Source: Tetrahymena thermophila SB210 (lineage: Eukaryota; Ciliophora; Oligohymenophorea; Hymenostomatida; Tetrahymenidae). From it: 64,000 nucleotides of DNA. The DNA is taken from positions 124,001 to 188,000 of the forward strand of contig NW_002476237.1 of NCBI RefSeq assembly GCF_000189635.1. The letters run 5' to 3'. Shown one piece after another: positions 51,692-64,000 of the stretch (within the stretch, counting starts at the first letter, position 1; each line of letters begins with the position of its first letter). A program made the translations under genes and the position numbers. The notes below the pieces were generated by a model. It saw only the letters and a list, made by a program, of their open reading frames with translations, searched no databases and was not told the origin of the DNA.

Positions 51692-54285
51692 TCAAGCAAT
51701 ATGGTTAGTTAATTCTACTTCGTTGTAAACTTCAGTTAGTATATCTTTAAATTTCTTTTTGGCATCAGGTCTCTTTATTTTCAAAGTATTAGTGGTAACA
51801 CCATGTAAAACTAGTGGTTTAGGATCAAGCTTTATACCTCTAACTTATTCAAAGCCATTTAAGTTAGCTTTTTTACCTTCTTCAATTATATTTTTAAAGA
51901 TATGATCTCTAATTTCCTTGTTATTACATAGTTCATTTAAGTCTCCAGGAAGATTGTTTTATTTAGCATATGGAATAATATATTCAGGATCAATGATTAC
52001 TAATGCAACTAAATAGCTTCTTAAAGCTTCACCATAAACGTAAGCTTCAATTACACCTTTAGCCCTTGAGTAAATATTTTCTATTTTTTCTGGAGCAACA
52101 AACTCACCTTATGAAAGTTTGAAGAGATTACCCTTTCTATCAATAATTTTCAATGATAAGTCGCTATTAAGTTATCCTACATCTCCTGTATGTAACCATC
52201 CTTCTTCATCTATAGCTTATCTTGTTCTTTCTGGGTCCTAAGATTTAAATATTATAATTAGTAAGGTAAAAAAAATAAAAACTAAAAATAAATAACTTAC
52301 TTTGTAGTAACCACCGCAAACTTATTAACCTCTAATGCATATTTCACCTCTAGGAATTGGATTACCTTTTGCATCTACATCATCTGCACTATATCCCATA
52401 TCAGGAATATCTATTAATTTAAATTCAACACTGGAATTAACACCCCCAACATCACCATACTTTCCATCGAAAGGAGCATTCTAGAAGCATCCACCAAAGC
52501 TTTCAGTTTGGCCATAACCTAATAAAAATTATAATTTTTAAAATAAATTAAAATTTAAATATATTTACCTTCAAAGAAGCAACAGCTAAAGCAGACCTTT
52601 AAGAATTCACATATTTCTCCTGATAAGGCAGCTCCTCCTGTAACAAATCCTCTAACTTTACCACCAAGAAGTTTTCTAATATCCTTAAAAACAAGCTCAT
52701 CCCATTTTTCATGGTGAACAATATCAGGTCTCTTATGGATATTAGCCAATTTTTCCTTAAAAGCTAAATCTATAATAGCCTTCTTTTCAGGTGAGGCAGC
52801 ATCAAATCCTTCTTTTATCTTGCTATAGTATCTATTGAAAATTCTAGGAACTGAGCAGAATAAGGTAGGTTAAAGAATGTAAAGATCTTCTGTCATTTTA
52901 GAAATATCACCACTATAAAAACCTGATTTTTTAAAATGAAATTTTAGACTAAAAAAAAAAAATTTGGAAAGTCCTTTAATTAAATTTTAAAAATATATTA
53001 GTATATCATTTACCTAAGGAAGCGCCATGAAGGACCAAAGATAAAAATATTTGTTTCTCGTAGATGTGAGGAAGAGGCAAGTAGCTGTAATGGACATCAG
53101 TTTCTCTAGTCTTATAGACACCGATTGATCTTTCACAAGTAGCTAAAAATGCTAAGGCATTTTGGTGATAGTGAATAACACCTTTAGGGTTTCCAGTTGT
53201 TCCTGATGTATAGCAGAATTGGTAAACGTCTTTTTTATCTATCTTGGCAAATGGAAGAGGAACTTTATCTTTAAATTCTTCCATCAAGTCCTTCAAGTAA
53301 ATAAGATTGAATTGTCTTTCTTTGACTTTTCCTTCTAATTCTTCAGAGAGCTTATCGAAACAAACTATGTTCTTAATTTGGTAGGTGTTAGCTAGCTTTA
53401 AGATTTTAGGAACATTCTCGCCACTGATATAAATAGTATTCATGTTAGTTTAGTTGACTATGTACATCATTGAATCAGCTCCAAGTGTATCTTTATTAAA
53501 GATAATATTTTTAAGTTTTTTGAGATTATTTTGGGGGCAAAAAAAAATTTAAAAATAATTTATTGATTGATTAAATTTTTTATCATTTAGAAAACAAATA
53601 TGATGTCATTTAAAATTTGATAATAATTTAAATTTTGTTTATTTTGCAACATTAAAATATAGCTAGCTAATTAATTATATATCTAAAATTTTTTCCTTTT
53701 GTTATTTTTATAAAGAAGTTTTGTTTCTTATGAACTCAAAAAAATGAAGTCTGACTTGAGAAGTAAAAATTAATTGCTTACCATAAAGAGGAACGATGCT
53801 AAAGTTATAATAGTAACCAGCTATTTCGAGCATAATCCATTCTTCTCTGTTCTTTGAATATACACCAAAAAGATTGATGTTAGTATTGAGACCTTCACTG
53901 CTTGTGTTGTAAAATAGATTGTTATTCTAAATGGAGCTACCTAATTCTATTGAAAGCTTATTAACTTCCTAGTATGTCTTCCATTCATATACTTTCTTTT
54001 CTTTGTTAAGAGTACCAAGGAATTAGTTATTTCCAAAATCGCGGACAATCTTCTTGAAAAAATCTTGCATATTTTAGACATCAGGGTATGGAGTCCATTC
54101 TAAATCACCAACTAAATCCTAAAGTAGAAGTAATTAGTTAGAATCAATTTGAGAAAATGACAAAAGTAGTCAAAATATAATGAAAGAAAAAGTAATTTTA
54201 CAATATGTCTGTAAATTGGAGTTTCTCCTTATTTTTTTTCTGTCACTGCTTTAGCATATACGTACTCAGCACCTGTTTCAATCAT
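51692..54285 (-). CDS. ACSL: Long-chain acyl-CoA synthetase
   Basis: Six exons (high to low): 54202-54285, 53782-54118, 53014-53490, 52569-52922, 52301-52518, 51692-52237; 671 residues, normal for eukaryotic ACSL. It activates long-chain fatty acids to acyl-CoA with ATP. AMP-binding motif YTSGTTGNPKGV, LPLPHIYE, the acyl-channel motif GYGQTESFGGCF, and the hinge region WLHTGDVGQLN...KIIDRKGNLFKLSQGE are present. Start MIETGAEYVYAKAVTEKK followed by GETPIYRH fits the family N-terminus. No peroxisomal PTS1; the C-terminus ends ELTNHIA. Expected at ER or mitochondrial membranes. Confidence 0.95.
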
Positions 54286-56956
54286 TTCTATACAATTTTA
54301 TAATCTATTTAAATTTTTTGTTGAGTATTTTTTTATTTATTTTAGTTTTTTTAAAATTTTTTTATAAATTATTAGAACCGTGTCTGTTTTAAATAAGGGA
54401 GATTATCTCTTCTTAGTACTTATGATTATACACAATAATTTTTTTTTCTAAATTGAGTAATCATAAAAGTCCTATTCTAAACACTTACATTATTTTTATT
54501 CCATCTAATTTCTCTGGCTCATATATTAATTATTATAAAAGATATGCCTTTTAAATAAATTTTCTTGTTTTGTTCTAAAAAATCTAACCTTCATCAAAAA
54601 TCCCTACAATTTATATAAGAATTTTTACATCAATGACTGGCTGTATGCCTTTTGATGATTTTCGCATAAATAATCATTAATCTTACAACTTTAAATTGGT
54701 CAACTACTATAAAAATTTCTATTCAAACACGCCCGCTTCTATTAAATAGATACAACATATTTTATTTTAAGTTAAACTAAAAATGGTTTTAGGTTTTTAG
54801 CCTGTTTCAAGTAATTGTGATCTAATCTGATAAATTTTATTCAAAGTGAGAAAATAAATAAAATAAATCAAAATTAATTTGATTGGTATATTAATATCTA
54901 TGTTTTTAATAACTAATTTTTCATTAGAAAAAAATTCTTTGATTAACCAATTTTAAATATCTTTTAGGTTGGTTTAAATGCTAAGAAAATTAAATCTTAT
55001 TTGTTATTATAATTCTTTATAAAAAATTAAAATATGTTTAAATTTTATTGATAAAATTATTGTCAAATAGCTAATAGCTCTGCTTTATTGAAGACGAGAT
55101 AACAATTTATTTCTTAATCTATTGCTTAAGGTTGGTTGAGTACTTTTATTAGAAGTATCGTCGTAAATGAAATTTATCAGACAATTTTAGCTTTATCATG
55201 TAAAAATAGATATTTTGATTTTCCTTATTTTACTTTTTTGTTAAATTATCCAAATTATTTTGTAAATTAATTTGGTAAGTATTGAATAGAAATACAATTA
55301 AAAGCTTAACTTGATAATTAGCTATTTTGTGGTTTAAGCACAGGTATATCTTTAAAGCTTTAATTGAATGATTACATATAACTGTAAATTAAAATAGAAC
55401 TAAAAAATGGACTTTATCTTTTATAAAAATAAATAAATTGAAAAATAGAAATATTTAATAAGAAATAAATTTAAATGTTGATATTATTATTATTATTTTA
55501 TTTAGGTATTATAAATTTAAACAGATAATTCTGAATTATTTAAAAATATTCATTCACTTTTCATTATATTATTTAATGAGAAAAGTTAGTTTTGTTAAAA
55601 CTTGTAATAAGGCATTATTATAAAATAAATGCAATTAACATAAAATTGCTTAGATTACTATTCTCAAAGAAAATCTTGTTTTTTTTTTCCTTTCAATTTT
55701 CTTTAAACTGTACAGTTTACATAGATTTAATAATATATAAATTATATTTCTTCTTCATTAGTTAGAACTATTATACGAAATTACTTTATTTTTCTCAAGT
55801 TTTTTTGGAAAATATATTATTGTCTAACAAATGACATAAAAATTTAAGTTAATACTTTCAAAAATTATGCCTCATTCATAGAAATATTCGTTTTATTTAA
55901 ACTAAAGGAGTAAATATTGACAATTTTTATGAGATTTTTGAAAAATTTAAATAGTATTCTTCATTGATTATTTGATATTTTTATACTAAAACTTTAAATT
56001 TATATCAAGTTGTAAGACATATTTTATTTTTTTATTTTGATTGAATGTAAAAAATAAATTTTTCTATGAGGGTTATTAAATTAAAAGTACTTCTTACATT
56101 TAGAATTACTGCATAATGCTAATAAAATTAATTAAATTTAGTTTTTACTTAAATTAAAAACTCTCCCTTTTAGATTTATTTATTAAATTTTAGATAAATT
56201 TTTATGTTTAAAAAAACAAAGTATTAATTTTTGGAAGAAATGAATACTAAAATGTGTTTGTTTTTTATTAAATATTTAACTAAAAATTAGATTTTTATAG
56301 TAGAAATAATTCTATTTTTTTATTTCCTTTAATAAAGATTTTGAGGATTATTAATTTTTAATTGAATAATGTAATTAATTTTATACTTATTAAAATAAAT
56401 AAATTTTTAAAAAGAAATAAATGATGATCAAGAAATGCAATATTTTCTTTTGTAACAAAAATATTTTTTAGATTAAAAATTAAATTTATATTTGGCTAAA
56501 AATTAACTCTAATTTCGATAATAAATTAATTTAATTTATAGACTCTACTAGCATTCTTTACATTTTTATAATTTGTTTTTTTTCGTTGAGTTTTTTAGTA
56601 AATCTTTTCAATAAAATCTTGGTTTTAAAAATATTTAGTTTTTATGTTTTCATGAATATTTTAAAATAAAAAGTTGTAAAATAGTTTAATAAATTGAATG
56701 ATAGTAGTAGAAAAACTTTAAACAACTATTTTGTTCGTTAGTAACTATTTTAAATACTAAAATATACTTATCTATCTAAAAATTCCAAATCTTATTTTTT
56801 CATTTGAGATGAAATAAAGTATTGATTGCTATTTGATCTCAAAGGAAATATAATAATAAATTTCGAGTTAATTTATGAATTGATTTATCTCATAGAGGAT
56901 GAGGAGGTTCTTGAAAAGTAATATTTATTTGCGCTGAAACACTATACTAATTTAAA
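54286..56956. other. Divergent intergenic region, 2.7 kb
   Basis: The longest spacer in the window, between ACSL (-) and DHHC (+). The minus strand just upstream of the ACSL start is free of TGA for about 130 codons to near 54690, with some protein-like residues, so a 5' extension or small gene is possible. Beyond that it is AT-rich with no recognised feature. Confidence 0.4.
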
Positions 56957-58743
56957 ATGGTAGAAATTATTTAAAAAAATTAGGATTTTGAAAAGCAAAG
57001 AGCAAATTAGAAGAAATTAGAAAAAAAAATAGCTTGCTCTAAAATCCTTGATGACAATTACAACATTGAGATACTTTATCTCTACTAATTATGGAGTGGA
57101 GCAAATAAATTTTTTTGTTAAGGAAGAGTAATTACTGGACCTAAATACAAGCCTTTTTTGATTGCAATACTCTTGATATTGATACCAACTATTATGGTTA
57201 TAGTATTCTTCTAGGAGCATAGATTAATTGTAATAATTCTTGCTAGTGTTGTGTTTTTTTTTAAGTTTAAGGCTTCGTTCAATGATCCAGGTATAGTTGA
57301 TAGATTAAACAACACTTTCCAAGATGATGAAGAAATAAAAATGATTCCTTCAAAATCTTACTCAACTCAGTTACATGGAGTGTATATAAATGATACAAAT
57401 GGTCACTTATAGCAGTATAGATTATGTGAAACTTGTTAAATTTATAAAAACAAAAATATGAAGCACTGTAGAACATGTGATAATTGCGTTTCTTAATTTG
57501 ACCATCATTGTATATTTAATTATTTTATTTTTTCTATATTTTTTTGGCAATTATTAAAAATAGCAAAAGCAATTTCCAATAAAAGCTTAAAATTAAATAA
57601 ATTTACTTTTTTTGAAATTGAAATATTTGATTTTAAAATGATTTAGGTATTTGGTTGAATAACTGCATAGGAAAAAGAAACTACACAGATTTCATAATGT
57701 ATTTGATATTTTTATAGTCTCTAATAGCATATACTATCTATTTATGCATATAATATATAATTGATGAGACCAATTTAATAGCAACTAGCCAATTTATCAC
57801 TCGAAGTATAGCTTTGAATAAAGTACTCTCACATCAGCCTCTTTCTATCATTCTTATAATATATGGAACCATATTTCTATTTTTAGTATCGACTCTATTT
57901 TTTTTTCATGTATATTTGCTATTCAAAAGCTTAACTACAGTCGAATTTACCAAAATCTAGAAGGGAGTTAAAAATTATTTCAGTTTGTCCCTTATTGAAA
58001 CTTTTAAATAAAAATTCAGCTTATTTAACAATTCGTCTTCTTTGGATTTCAGAAAGAAAATAATAATTAAAACAAAAAAAGAACCAAAACAAAATACTTA
58101 AGTTTCAAATAATTTAGTTTAGGCAGCAACTTTCAGATAATAGAGTTAAAGTTAGGACAATAAAAACGAGATTAATTATTGTTCGAAGAGCAAAGAAACT
58201 CCTTAACCTGTAATGCTAGAATAAAGCTTAGCATTAAACATAAATGCAAATTAAAGTTAAATAGAATTATAAGGCAAAAAATAAGATGATTAACAAGATG
58301 ATAATGTATAAAATGGTAATACTGAATAATTTTAAACAATTTATATAAACCAAAAAAATTAGCTTAAAAAGATCAAGCTTCCTTCTATAGGTGTAAGAAA
58401 ACTAAATAAAAATTAAAGCTAATTTAAATATTCCAATTTTTCTAAAAATCAGAAACATAATTAGAGTTTAAAGCAGTTGTCAGAAATTTAAGGCTCAGAA
58501 AATTACATAAAAAATTTTATTGAAGGATCAGGAATTTGTTAAACAAATTTAATAAATCAAAAAAATCAATAGAATCTCCCTTCCCCTAGTGATGCAAATA
58601 AGGCATCTCAATAATAATTAAATTAGGAAGATATAGAAGCAAGCAATATTAATAACAATGAGATTTCTATACAAAAAAGCTAAATTTATGAAGAAAATGA
58701 TGCTGTGTAAATCAGCTATTATTCTGACACTATTTATAATTGA
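56957..58743 (+). CDS. DHHC-type palmitoyltransferase
   Basis: Exons 56957-57509 and 57647-58743; 549 residues. It transfers palmitate to cysteines of target proteins at membranes. Two N-terminal transmembrane helices (LIAILLILIPTIMVIVFF and LIVIILASVVFFF), then the cysteine-rich domain RLCETCQIYKN...KHCRTCDNCVSQFDHHC; the intron splits the DHHC Cys codon and the next exon begins IWLNNCIGKRNY. Two more helices follow (FLQSLIAYTIYLCIQYII and IILIIYGTIFLFLVSTLF). The Gln/Asn/Ser-rich cytoplasmic tail of about 270 residues is typical of ciliate forms. The catalytic Cys is intact. Confidence 0.93.
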
Positions 58744-58857
58744 TTAAATTAGATTACTTTTAATTATCCATAAAATAAAGAGAAAAAGAAATAAATTTAT
58801 CATACAAATAAAGATAAAGAATTAAATTTGTACAAATTTCTAATTAGGATAAATCTT

Positions 58858-59881
58858 ATGAGTAAATATCAATTTAATAATAAGGAAGCAAACGAACAAA
58901 GTCATAACTTAAAATAATTTAAGATCCTTCCTTTGAAAAATCTTAATTAAAAGATATTGTAAATTAATAACCCAGCTATAACAAAAATTTCATCAAATAA
59001 ATAAATAAATAAATCAAACATTCAATCTAAAAAAATATTATAATGTAAATTATCAAATGTAAAAAAAAATCAACTTTAATTATAAATAAGTAAATAAGAT
59101 AATTAATACAGTTTTCCTACCACTAAATTTGTTCACTTTAACTCATTATAATCATTTGATGAGATCATAAATGTTCATTATAACTTATATAATCATGTTA
59201 ATAATAATATATAATTTCTCAATTACTTTTTTCTTAAAATTAAGATTTTTTCATTTTATTTGATCAAAAATAATTTATTGTATTCATTTATTCAATTCAA
59301 TAGATACTTTTACAATAACTTTGCTAATTTTCTAAAATACCAATTTATACTATTAATTTTAATAATTTAATTTGTTATTAATTGCTTCACTTTTGCCTTC
59401 CCGTATCTGATTGTTGCTTAACTTAACAAAATAATATCTTCTTCATTCTCAAAAAATTGAATAGTGATTTTATTTTTAAGTATAATCTTCTAGGGGTGTT
59501 TACTGCTCGTCTTACTAGTAAAATATTAATATAGATTTTTTCATTCAATATATTGTATACTGATATGATTTACATTTTCCGTTTTAATAGTAACTTATTG
59601 AAAAATGTCCAACAAAAATGAAATTTAGATAAATATTTGATCAACAAAATTTACGAGTATCCCAAATACTTAATTTATACTTAAAAAGCTATGCTAATTT
59701 AGATAGATTCGCACTTAAAAGAAATTAATTTAGTGTTGTGAGATTTGAAGGGCGTATTCGATATAGAAATCGATGCTTAATTATTAAATCTTATGACAAA
59801 AGTTGCCAGATAGAAGATAAAGAGGATGAGAAAAAATTGAATTCCTTGTAAATTCTTAGTAGGGTTTGTAAAATAAAGTGA
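58858..59881 (+). CDS. Membrane-protein-like reading frame downstream of DHHC gene, model unresolved
   Basis: The frame used by the DHHC gene stays open from 58744 to 59457; I start at ATG 58858 (MSKYQFNNKEANEQSHN). A transmembrane helix, FILLILIIQFVINCFTFAF, ends this part, then an in-frame TGA at 59458 is followed by another helix (IVILFLSIIFQGCLLLVLL). A 73-nt intron (59518-59590) joins in phase to a basic C-terminal exon (59591-59881) with NLDRFALKRNQFSVVRFEGRIRYR. The TGA may fall in an unrecognised intron, or the gene may be broken. It could alternatively be an extension of the DHHC protein by read-through. Family unknown. Confidence 0.4.
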
Positions 59882-60361
59882 ATGAAAAGAAAGAATTACA
59901 TAAAGCACAAATAAATTAATAAATAATAAAAACAATATTGAATAATATATTAGCTCTATTTTTGATAATTTGCATAATCTTTTTTGATTTTATAATAATA
60001 ACTTTTAATTTTTGTTACATTTGATTCCTTTTTCAATATAAAGCAAAAGAAAATATTAAACAGTCTTTGAATTATCATAAAAAAAATATTGCTGATCTTT
60101 GTAAAAGAAAAAGAAAATAAACAAAAAAACAAAGAAACAAAAGCAAAGAATAAAAGGTGGTTTTCTTAATAATTTAATTAATATTAATTTTATAAAAACA
60201 AAAACTTACTAATATCTATTGCAAATTAAAATAAATAGCTATCCTTCTCAAAAATCTAAATAAATAAACACTATATTTATTAGCAAAAAGCGTGTGTATA
60301 AAAAGCTCAAAAATTAATAATACTAATAAAATTATTTCAAGAACAAATTATCCTTTAAATA
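59882..60361. other. Intergenic region, bZIP promoter
   Basis: AT-rich with a run of AAAACAAA-type sequence near 60120. No defined element recognised. Confidence 0.4.
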
Positions 60362-63229
60362 ATGTCTTCTATTGATTAGACTAAACCGCGACGTGACTTA
60401 GATTTTCTGGAAGGACCAGATAACAATTTAAGTAATTTTCATGACTTTGACAATATTAATTTAAGACTAGAAGATAATGTCAATGACAATTTCGATGCCG
60501 ATAGCTTATAAGGATACAAAATAGGCTCTGGTGCTTAGAATTATCGTATGCAATAAGGAGCAAATGATTTGATCTAGTCTTCGGCTGGCTAACCTATGAA
60601 ATATTCTGAATTTTACAACTAGCAAGCAGGAGTGAACTAAGGAAATGATTCTTCCTTTGCATACTAGACAAACTATGATTAAAATTAAATAAAAAAGCAA
60701 GGTAGTGGAAATAATGGAAAAGTGTAGAATTAACAGAATGGACCTAATTAATTTAACAATTTTTAAGGTGTTTAAAATGGAGGGAGTTATTAAAACTACT
60801 CCTAAGATTAATTAGGAATCAAAGGAAATGGAATTAGAGAATAAAGCACAAGCATTGGATCTTAAAAGCAGATTCAAAAAGTACCAAGTAGTAATGGTTT
60901 AGACTAAGAGCAACAAAAAAATATAAAGTTGATTACAGCATTAAAGTCAAATCCATAAGATTTGGAACACATACTAGAAGAGTAAGAGAAGCAGTAAATA
61001 CAGAAAAAAATGAAAGTTGAAGCAGACCAAAAAAGCAATTTACAAAGACATGCTTCATCTATTTAGCTGACAAACTATTCCCCAACAAGGGAAACACTCA
61101 AAAGAGTTGAGTCTAACACCTCATTGAATGGAGAAAAGACTACTAGCTCCAAAAATCTATCTAAAATAAAAGGAAATGTGAAAAACGCTTACATTAAGAA
61201 GATTACATCCCTGCTTAACCTTTAAAATCCACCAAACGTTGATTAATAAGACAAGTAAGTATTTTATTATTGCCATCTTTTATATCAAAGCTTTCAATTA
61301 AAAACTACTAGTAATAATAATACTTTTAAAGCACAATTGCTAATTTAAATAATACCTCAAACAAATAACTCTCTAATTTGAAAATATTTAAAAATTCTAA
61401 TATAATATTATGCCAATTTATTAAATATTTTATTTGGAGTTTTACAACATTAGTGTATTATGCAAAGAAAGCAATTACTTTCAATCAAGAATATTCCACT
61501 ATTCCAATATAAATATATGTATAAGAAAATTTTATTTTATAAATTAAGCTTCTAAGAGCCTAGAAGACCTGATAATTCTGATGATTCGGATGATTCAAGA
61601 TCAAATTCTTTTGATAAAACTAAGTAAGAAGAAGGTAAAAAAGTGATGAAGAATAGAGAATCAGCAAGAAACTCTCGTCAAAGAAAGAAAATCTATATTG
61701 AACTCTTAGAGAAGAAAGTAAAATTTAATAAATTATCTTTGTATAAAAATATTATAAACTTACGCAATAAAAATAAATATATTTTAAATAATTCATTATT
61801 TTTAAAGATTTCAGAATTAACAAATTAAATCGAAGAGCAATGCGTTAACATAGAAAAATCATAAAAAGAAATTTGTAAAATACTAGACAACTACACCCAC
61901 GTAAATATATTCATTTTTTTGTGATGTTTAATGATAACTTTTATAACATTAACAGATTAAAGCATTCGTTTAAACGAGGCACGATTACTTGCAAAAGATA
62001 GGTGAAATGGCATATACAGAAAAGCCAAACAATGAGCAGCTAGGATACATTTTAGATTCTCTAAGGGTAATTTTAGTGATTTAAAAAGCATTAAAGAATA
62101 CAGCAAATTTCTCTTTACATCAATAACTTCTTTTAATTTATAAAGCTTAGAATAGGAGCATAAGGAACTTGTAGACAAAAAGCTATCTCACTCTACTTTA
62201 GAACAATAATGAAGCAATTCATGCAATCTACCTTTCCTTATCTAATTTACGGATACTAGCCTAATATGGGAGGTATTAAAATACTTTTTTAAGCAATGAA
62301 ATTAATATTTTAATATAATTAGAGGATCAAGAGTTCAATAGATGTGTTGAAATTTTCAAAAAAATTTGTACTATATCAGATGAAACTCAAGTATTTAAGT
62401 TCCTTCCATATCTAAAGAAATTTTTAGAAATTAGATAGAATTTTAAGGAGTAAAATTTTTGAATAAATAATTAAAAATTAATAATTCTTTTTATAATTTA
62501 AAACAGTTGCTTTTAAAGAATGAAAAAAATCAGAAAAAATGTTTTTAAGAGAGAAGAATCGATTGAAAAGCTCTTAGATGGTCTTTCATTACTTCATCCT
62601 ACATAAATGGGTAAATTCTTAAAAGGACTAGATAAGGTAAATTTAATGATAAGATATATTTTATTGATAATAATATTTGTTTAATATTATTTATTTAGTT
62701 TAGAAAATTACGTGAAATCCGTTTACAAAGAAAGATGAATAGCGGTAGTTAAGAAGATTTCGAAGTTGATTAAACTTAATTGTAAAAATAATATACAGCT
62801 AATCCAGATAGATAACTCAACAAGTTACGTCAGCAAACTGTTTAAAATTAATATATAAATAATAACTAAAGCAATAACTATGCTTAGTTCCATTCCTAGC
62901 AATAATTCTATTAGCCAATTTCTCATCCTCCTTAAAATTTAGAAATATTAGAGGAAAATGAATTACCTTAGCAATAAAAGCCTTTAGGAGTTCCATAAAA
63001 TTATTATTATCAAAAATAGCAATAACCTTAGTAATACTTAGCAGGACCAATGGCGTTCTCTAGCATTAAATAAGACTCAGCACAATAAAACGGATAAAAT
63101 TATATATACCCATCTTAGCCCAGTAACATGAATAGTTAAAATATAAATTTAAAAAATCCAATAGACTATGATTAATATTATCACTAGCAGCCTTATAAAA
63201 AGTAATTCCCCTCAAATTAACAATACTGA
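60362..63229 (+). CDS. bZIP transcription factor with Gln-rich C-terminal region
   Basis: Eight exons: 60362-61254, 61549-61717, 61808-61900, 61956-62066, 62146-62272, 62323-62449, 62507-62636, 62699-63229; 726 residues. The first 300 residues are acidic then Gln/Asn/Ser-rich, as in activation regions. The basic region KKVMKNRESARNSRQRKK contains the bZIP N-x7-R signature, followed by a short, imperfect zipper (LLEKKISELTNQIEEQ). A middle helical domain of about 200 residues (HDYLQKIGEMAYTEKPN..., LRIGAQGTCRQKAISL) is unrecognised. The C-terminal 170 residues are Gln/Tyr/Asn-rich. A nuclear DNA-binding role is expected. The fourth intron end (62145 rather than 62103) was chosen on length; both acceptors keep the frame. 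Confidence 0.9.
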
Positions 63230-64000
63230 CTACTAATAAAACAATAATAATTACCTTAATAAAATAAAAGTTATTGATATATAAAGAAAAATAAACTTAT
63301 AAACCAATGTGATAGATATACTTACTTATCACACAAAACAAAACAAATTTTAAAATAATAAGTATGTTAATAAGATATAATTATAATAATAATAAAAATT
63401 AATTTTATTTAATTCTCAATAATTTTGTTTATTATTTGATTTTATGTCCAACATTTCAAAAAATATATAAAATAAATAAACTACTTTATTTAGTATTTCA
63501 TTACATTTTAATTAAATCTTTTTTAAATAATTACTTTATTTTAATTTTTAAGTCTCATTCATTCATTTATGAAGATTATTCCAATTAAGTAAACTATCAA
63601 ATGAATAGCAAAATGTTCTCATATACTATTTTAATAATAATATTTTAAATTTGTGTAGCTAATTAAATCTAAAATTTTTGAAAATGAAGAAAAACAAATT
63701 TTTTTTAAATAAGGAAATTTATTTAATTTTCAATAAATTGATTTTCTCATTTTGTATCAAAATTTCCATTTTTTAATAAAAAAAAGAATCAGTCAACACA
63801 ATTTTTATTTTATTTTATATGAAAAATTGAATATGATTCTTTTAAATCTTACAACCTTTAAAATTTTAAATATAATATGATGAAGAATAAATAATTTAAA
63901 TTTTATTAAGAATAAACAAGTAAATACAAAGATAATATAATATATGTGTAGATGTTAGTATCCTAAAGTTTATTTTGCACATAATATAAATCCTAAGATG
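63230..64000. other. Intergenic region to window end
   Basis: AT-rich; no feature recognised. Confidence 0.5.

Overview
The window is nuclear DNA of an oligohymenophorean ciliate, most likely Tetrahymena or a close relative (macronuclear style). It is very AT-rich. Every recognisable protein reads through TAA and TAG as glutamine and ends at TGA. Introns are short (about 40-300 nt, mostly 50-90), very AT-rich and bounded by GTA...AG. Standard-code ORF finding therefore breaks almost every gene here, so I rebuilt the genes by hand with TAA/TAG=Gln. Exon joins were accepted when reading phase and family motifs agreed. No bacterial operons, rRNA, tRNA, CRISPR, intact transposon or virus-like element was recognised.

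Layout. 1-3000: two tandem paralogous leucine-rich-repeat-like proteins. 4793-7384: a large ciliate membrane protein. 8471-10266: an unrecognised spliced gene followed by a secreted aspartyl-protease-like protein that has lost both catalytic motifs. 11796-15145: M1 aminopeptidase. 16065-18590 (-): long-form tRNase Z. 20534-21388: secreted class 3 lipase. 22653-24863: VPS9 (Rab5-type exchange factor) protein. 25868-28495 (-): FCP1-like phosphatase with 15 exons. 29143-30192 (-): membrane-anchored EF-hand protein. 32520-36081: N-myristoylated cyclic-nucleotide-dependent kinase. 37542-38150 (-): small lipid-modified protein.

38849-45952 is the most unusual block: two tandem, ER-targeted Hsp70-like proteins whose key ATPase residues are replaced, preceded by a 491-bp direct duplication of promoter plus signal-peptide codons. 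46967-50217: two ciliate-specific genes. 51692-54285 (-): long-chain acyl-CoA synthetase. 56957-58743: DHHC palmitoyltransferase, followed in the same frame by another membrane-protein-like reading frame. 60362-63229: bZIP transcription factor with a Gln-rich tail.

The genes are mostly unrelated housekeeping and signalling functions, as expected for a ciliate chromosome. Possible functional links are only inferred: lipid metabolism and lipidation (ACSL, DHHC, lipase, two proteins with MGxC starts), and secretory-pathway proteins with signal peptides (protease-like, lipase, Hsp70-like pair). The clearest candidate for undescribed biology is the catalytically divergent Hsp70-like pair and its duplicated, motif-bearing upstream region.
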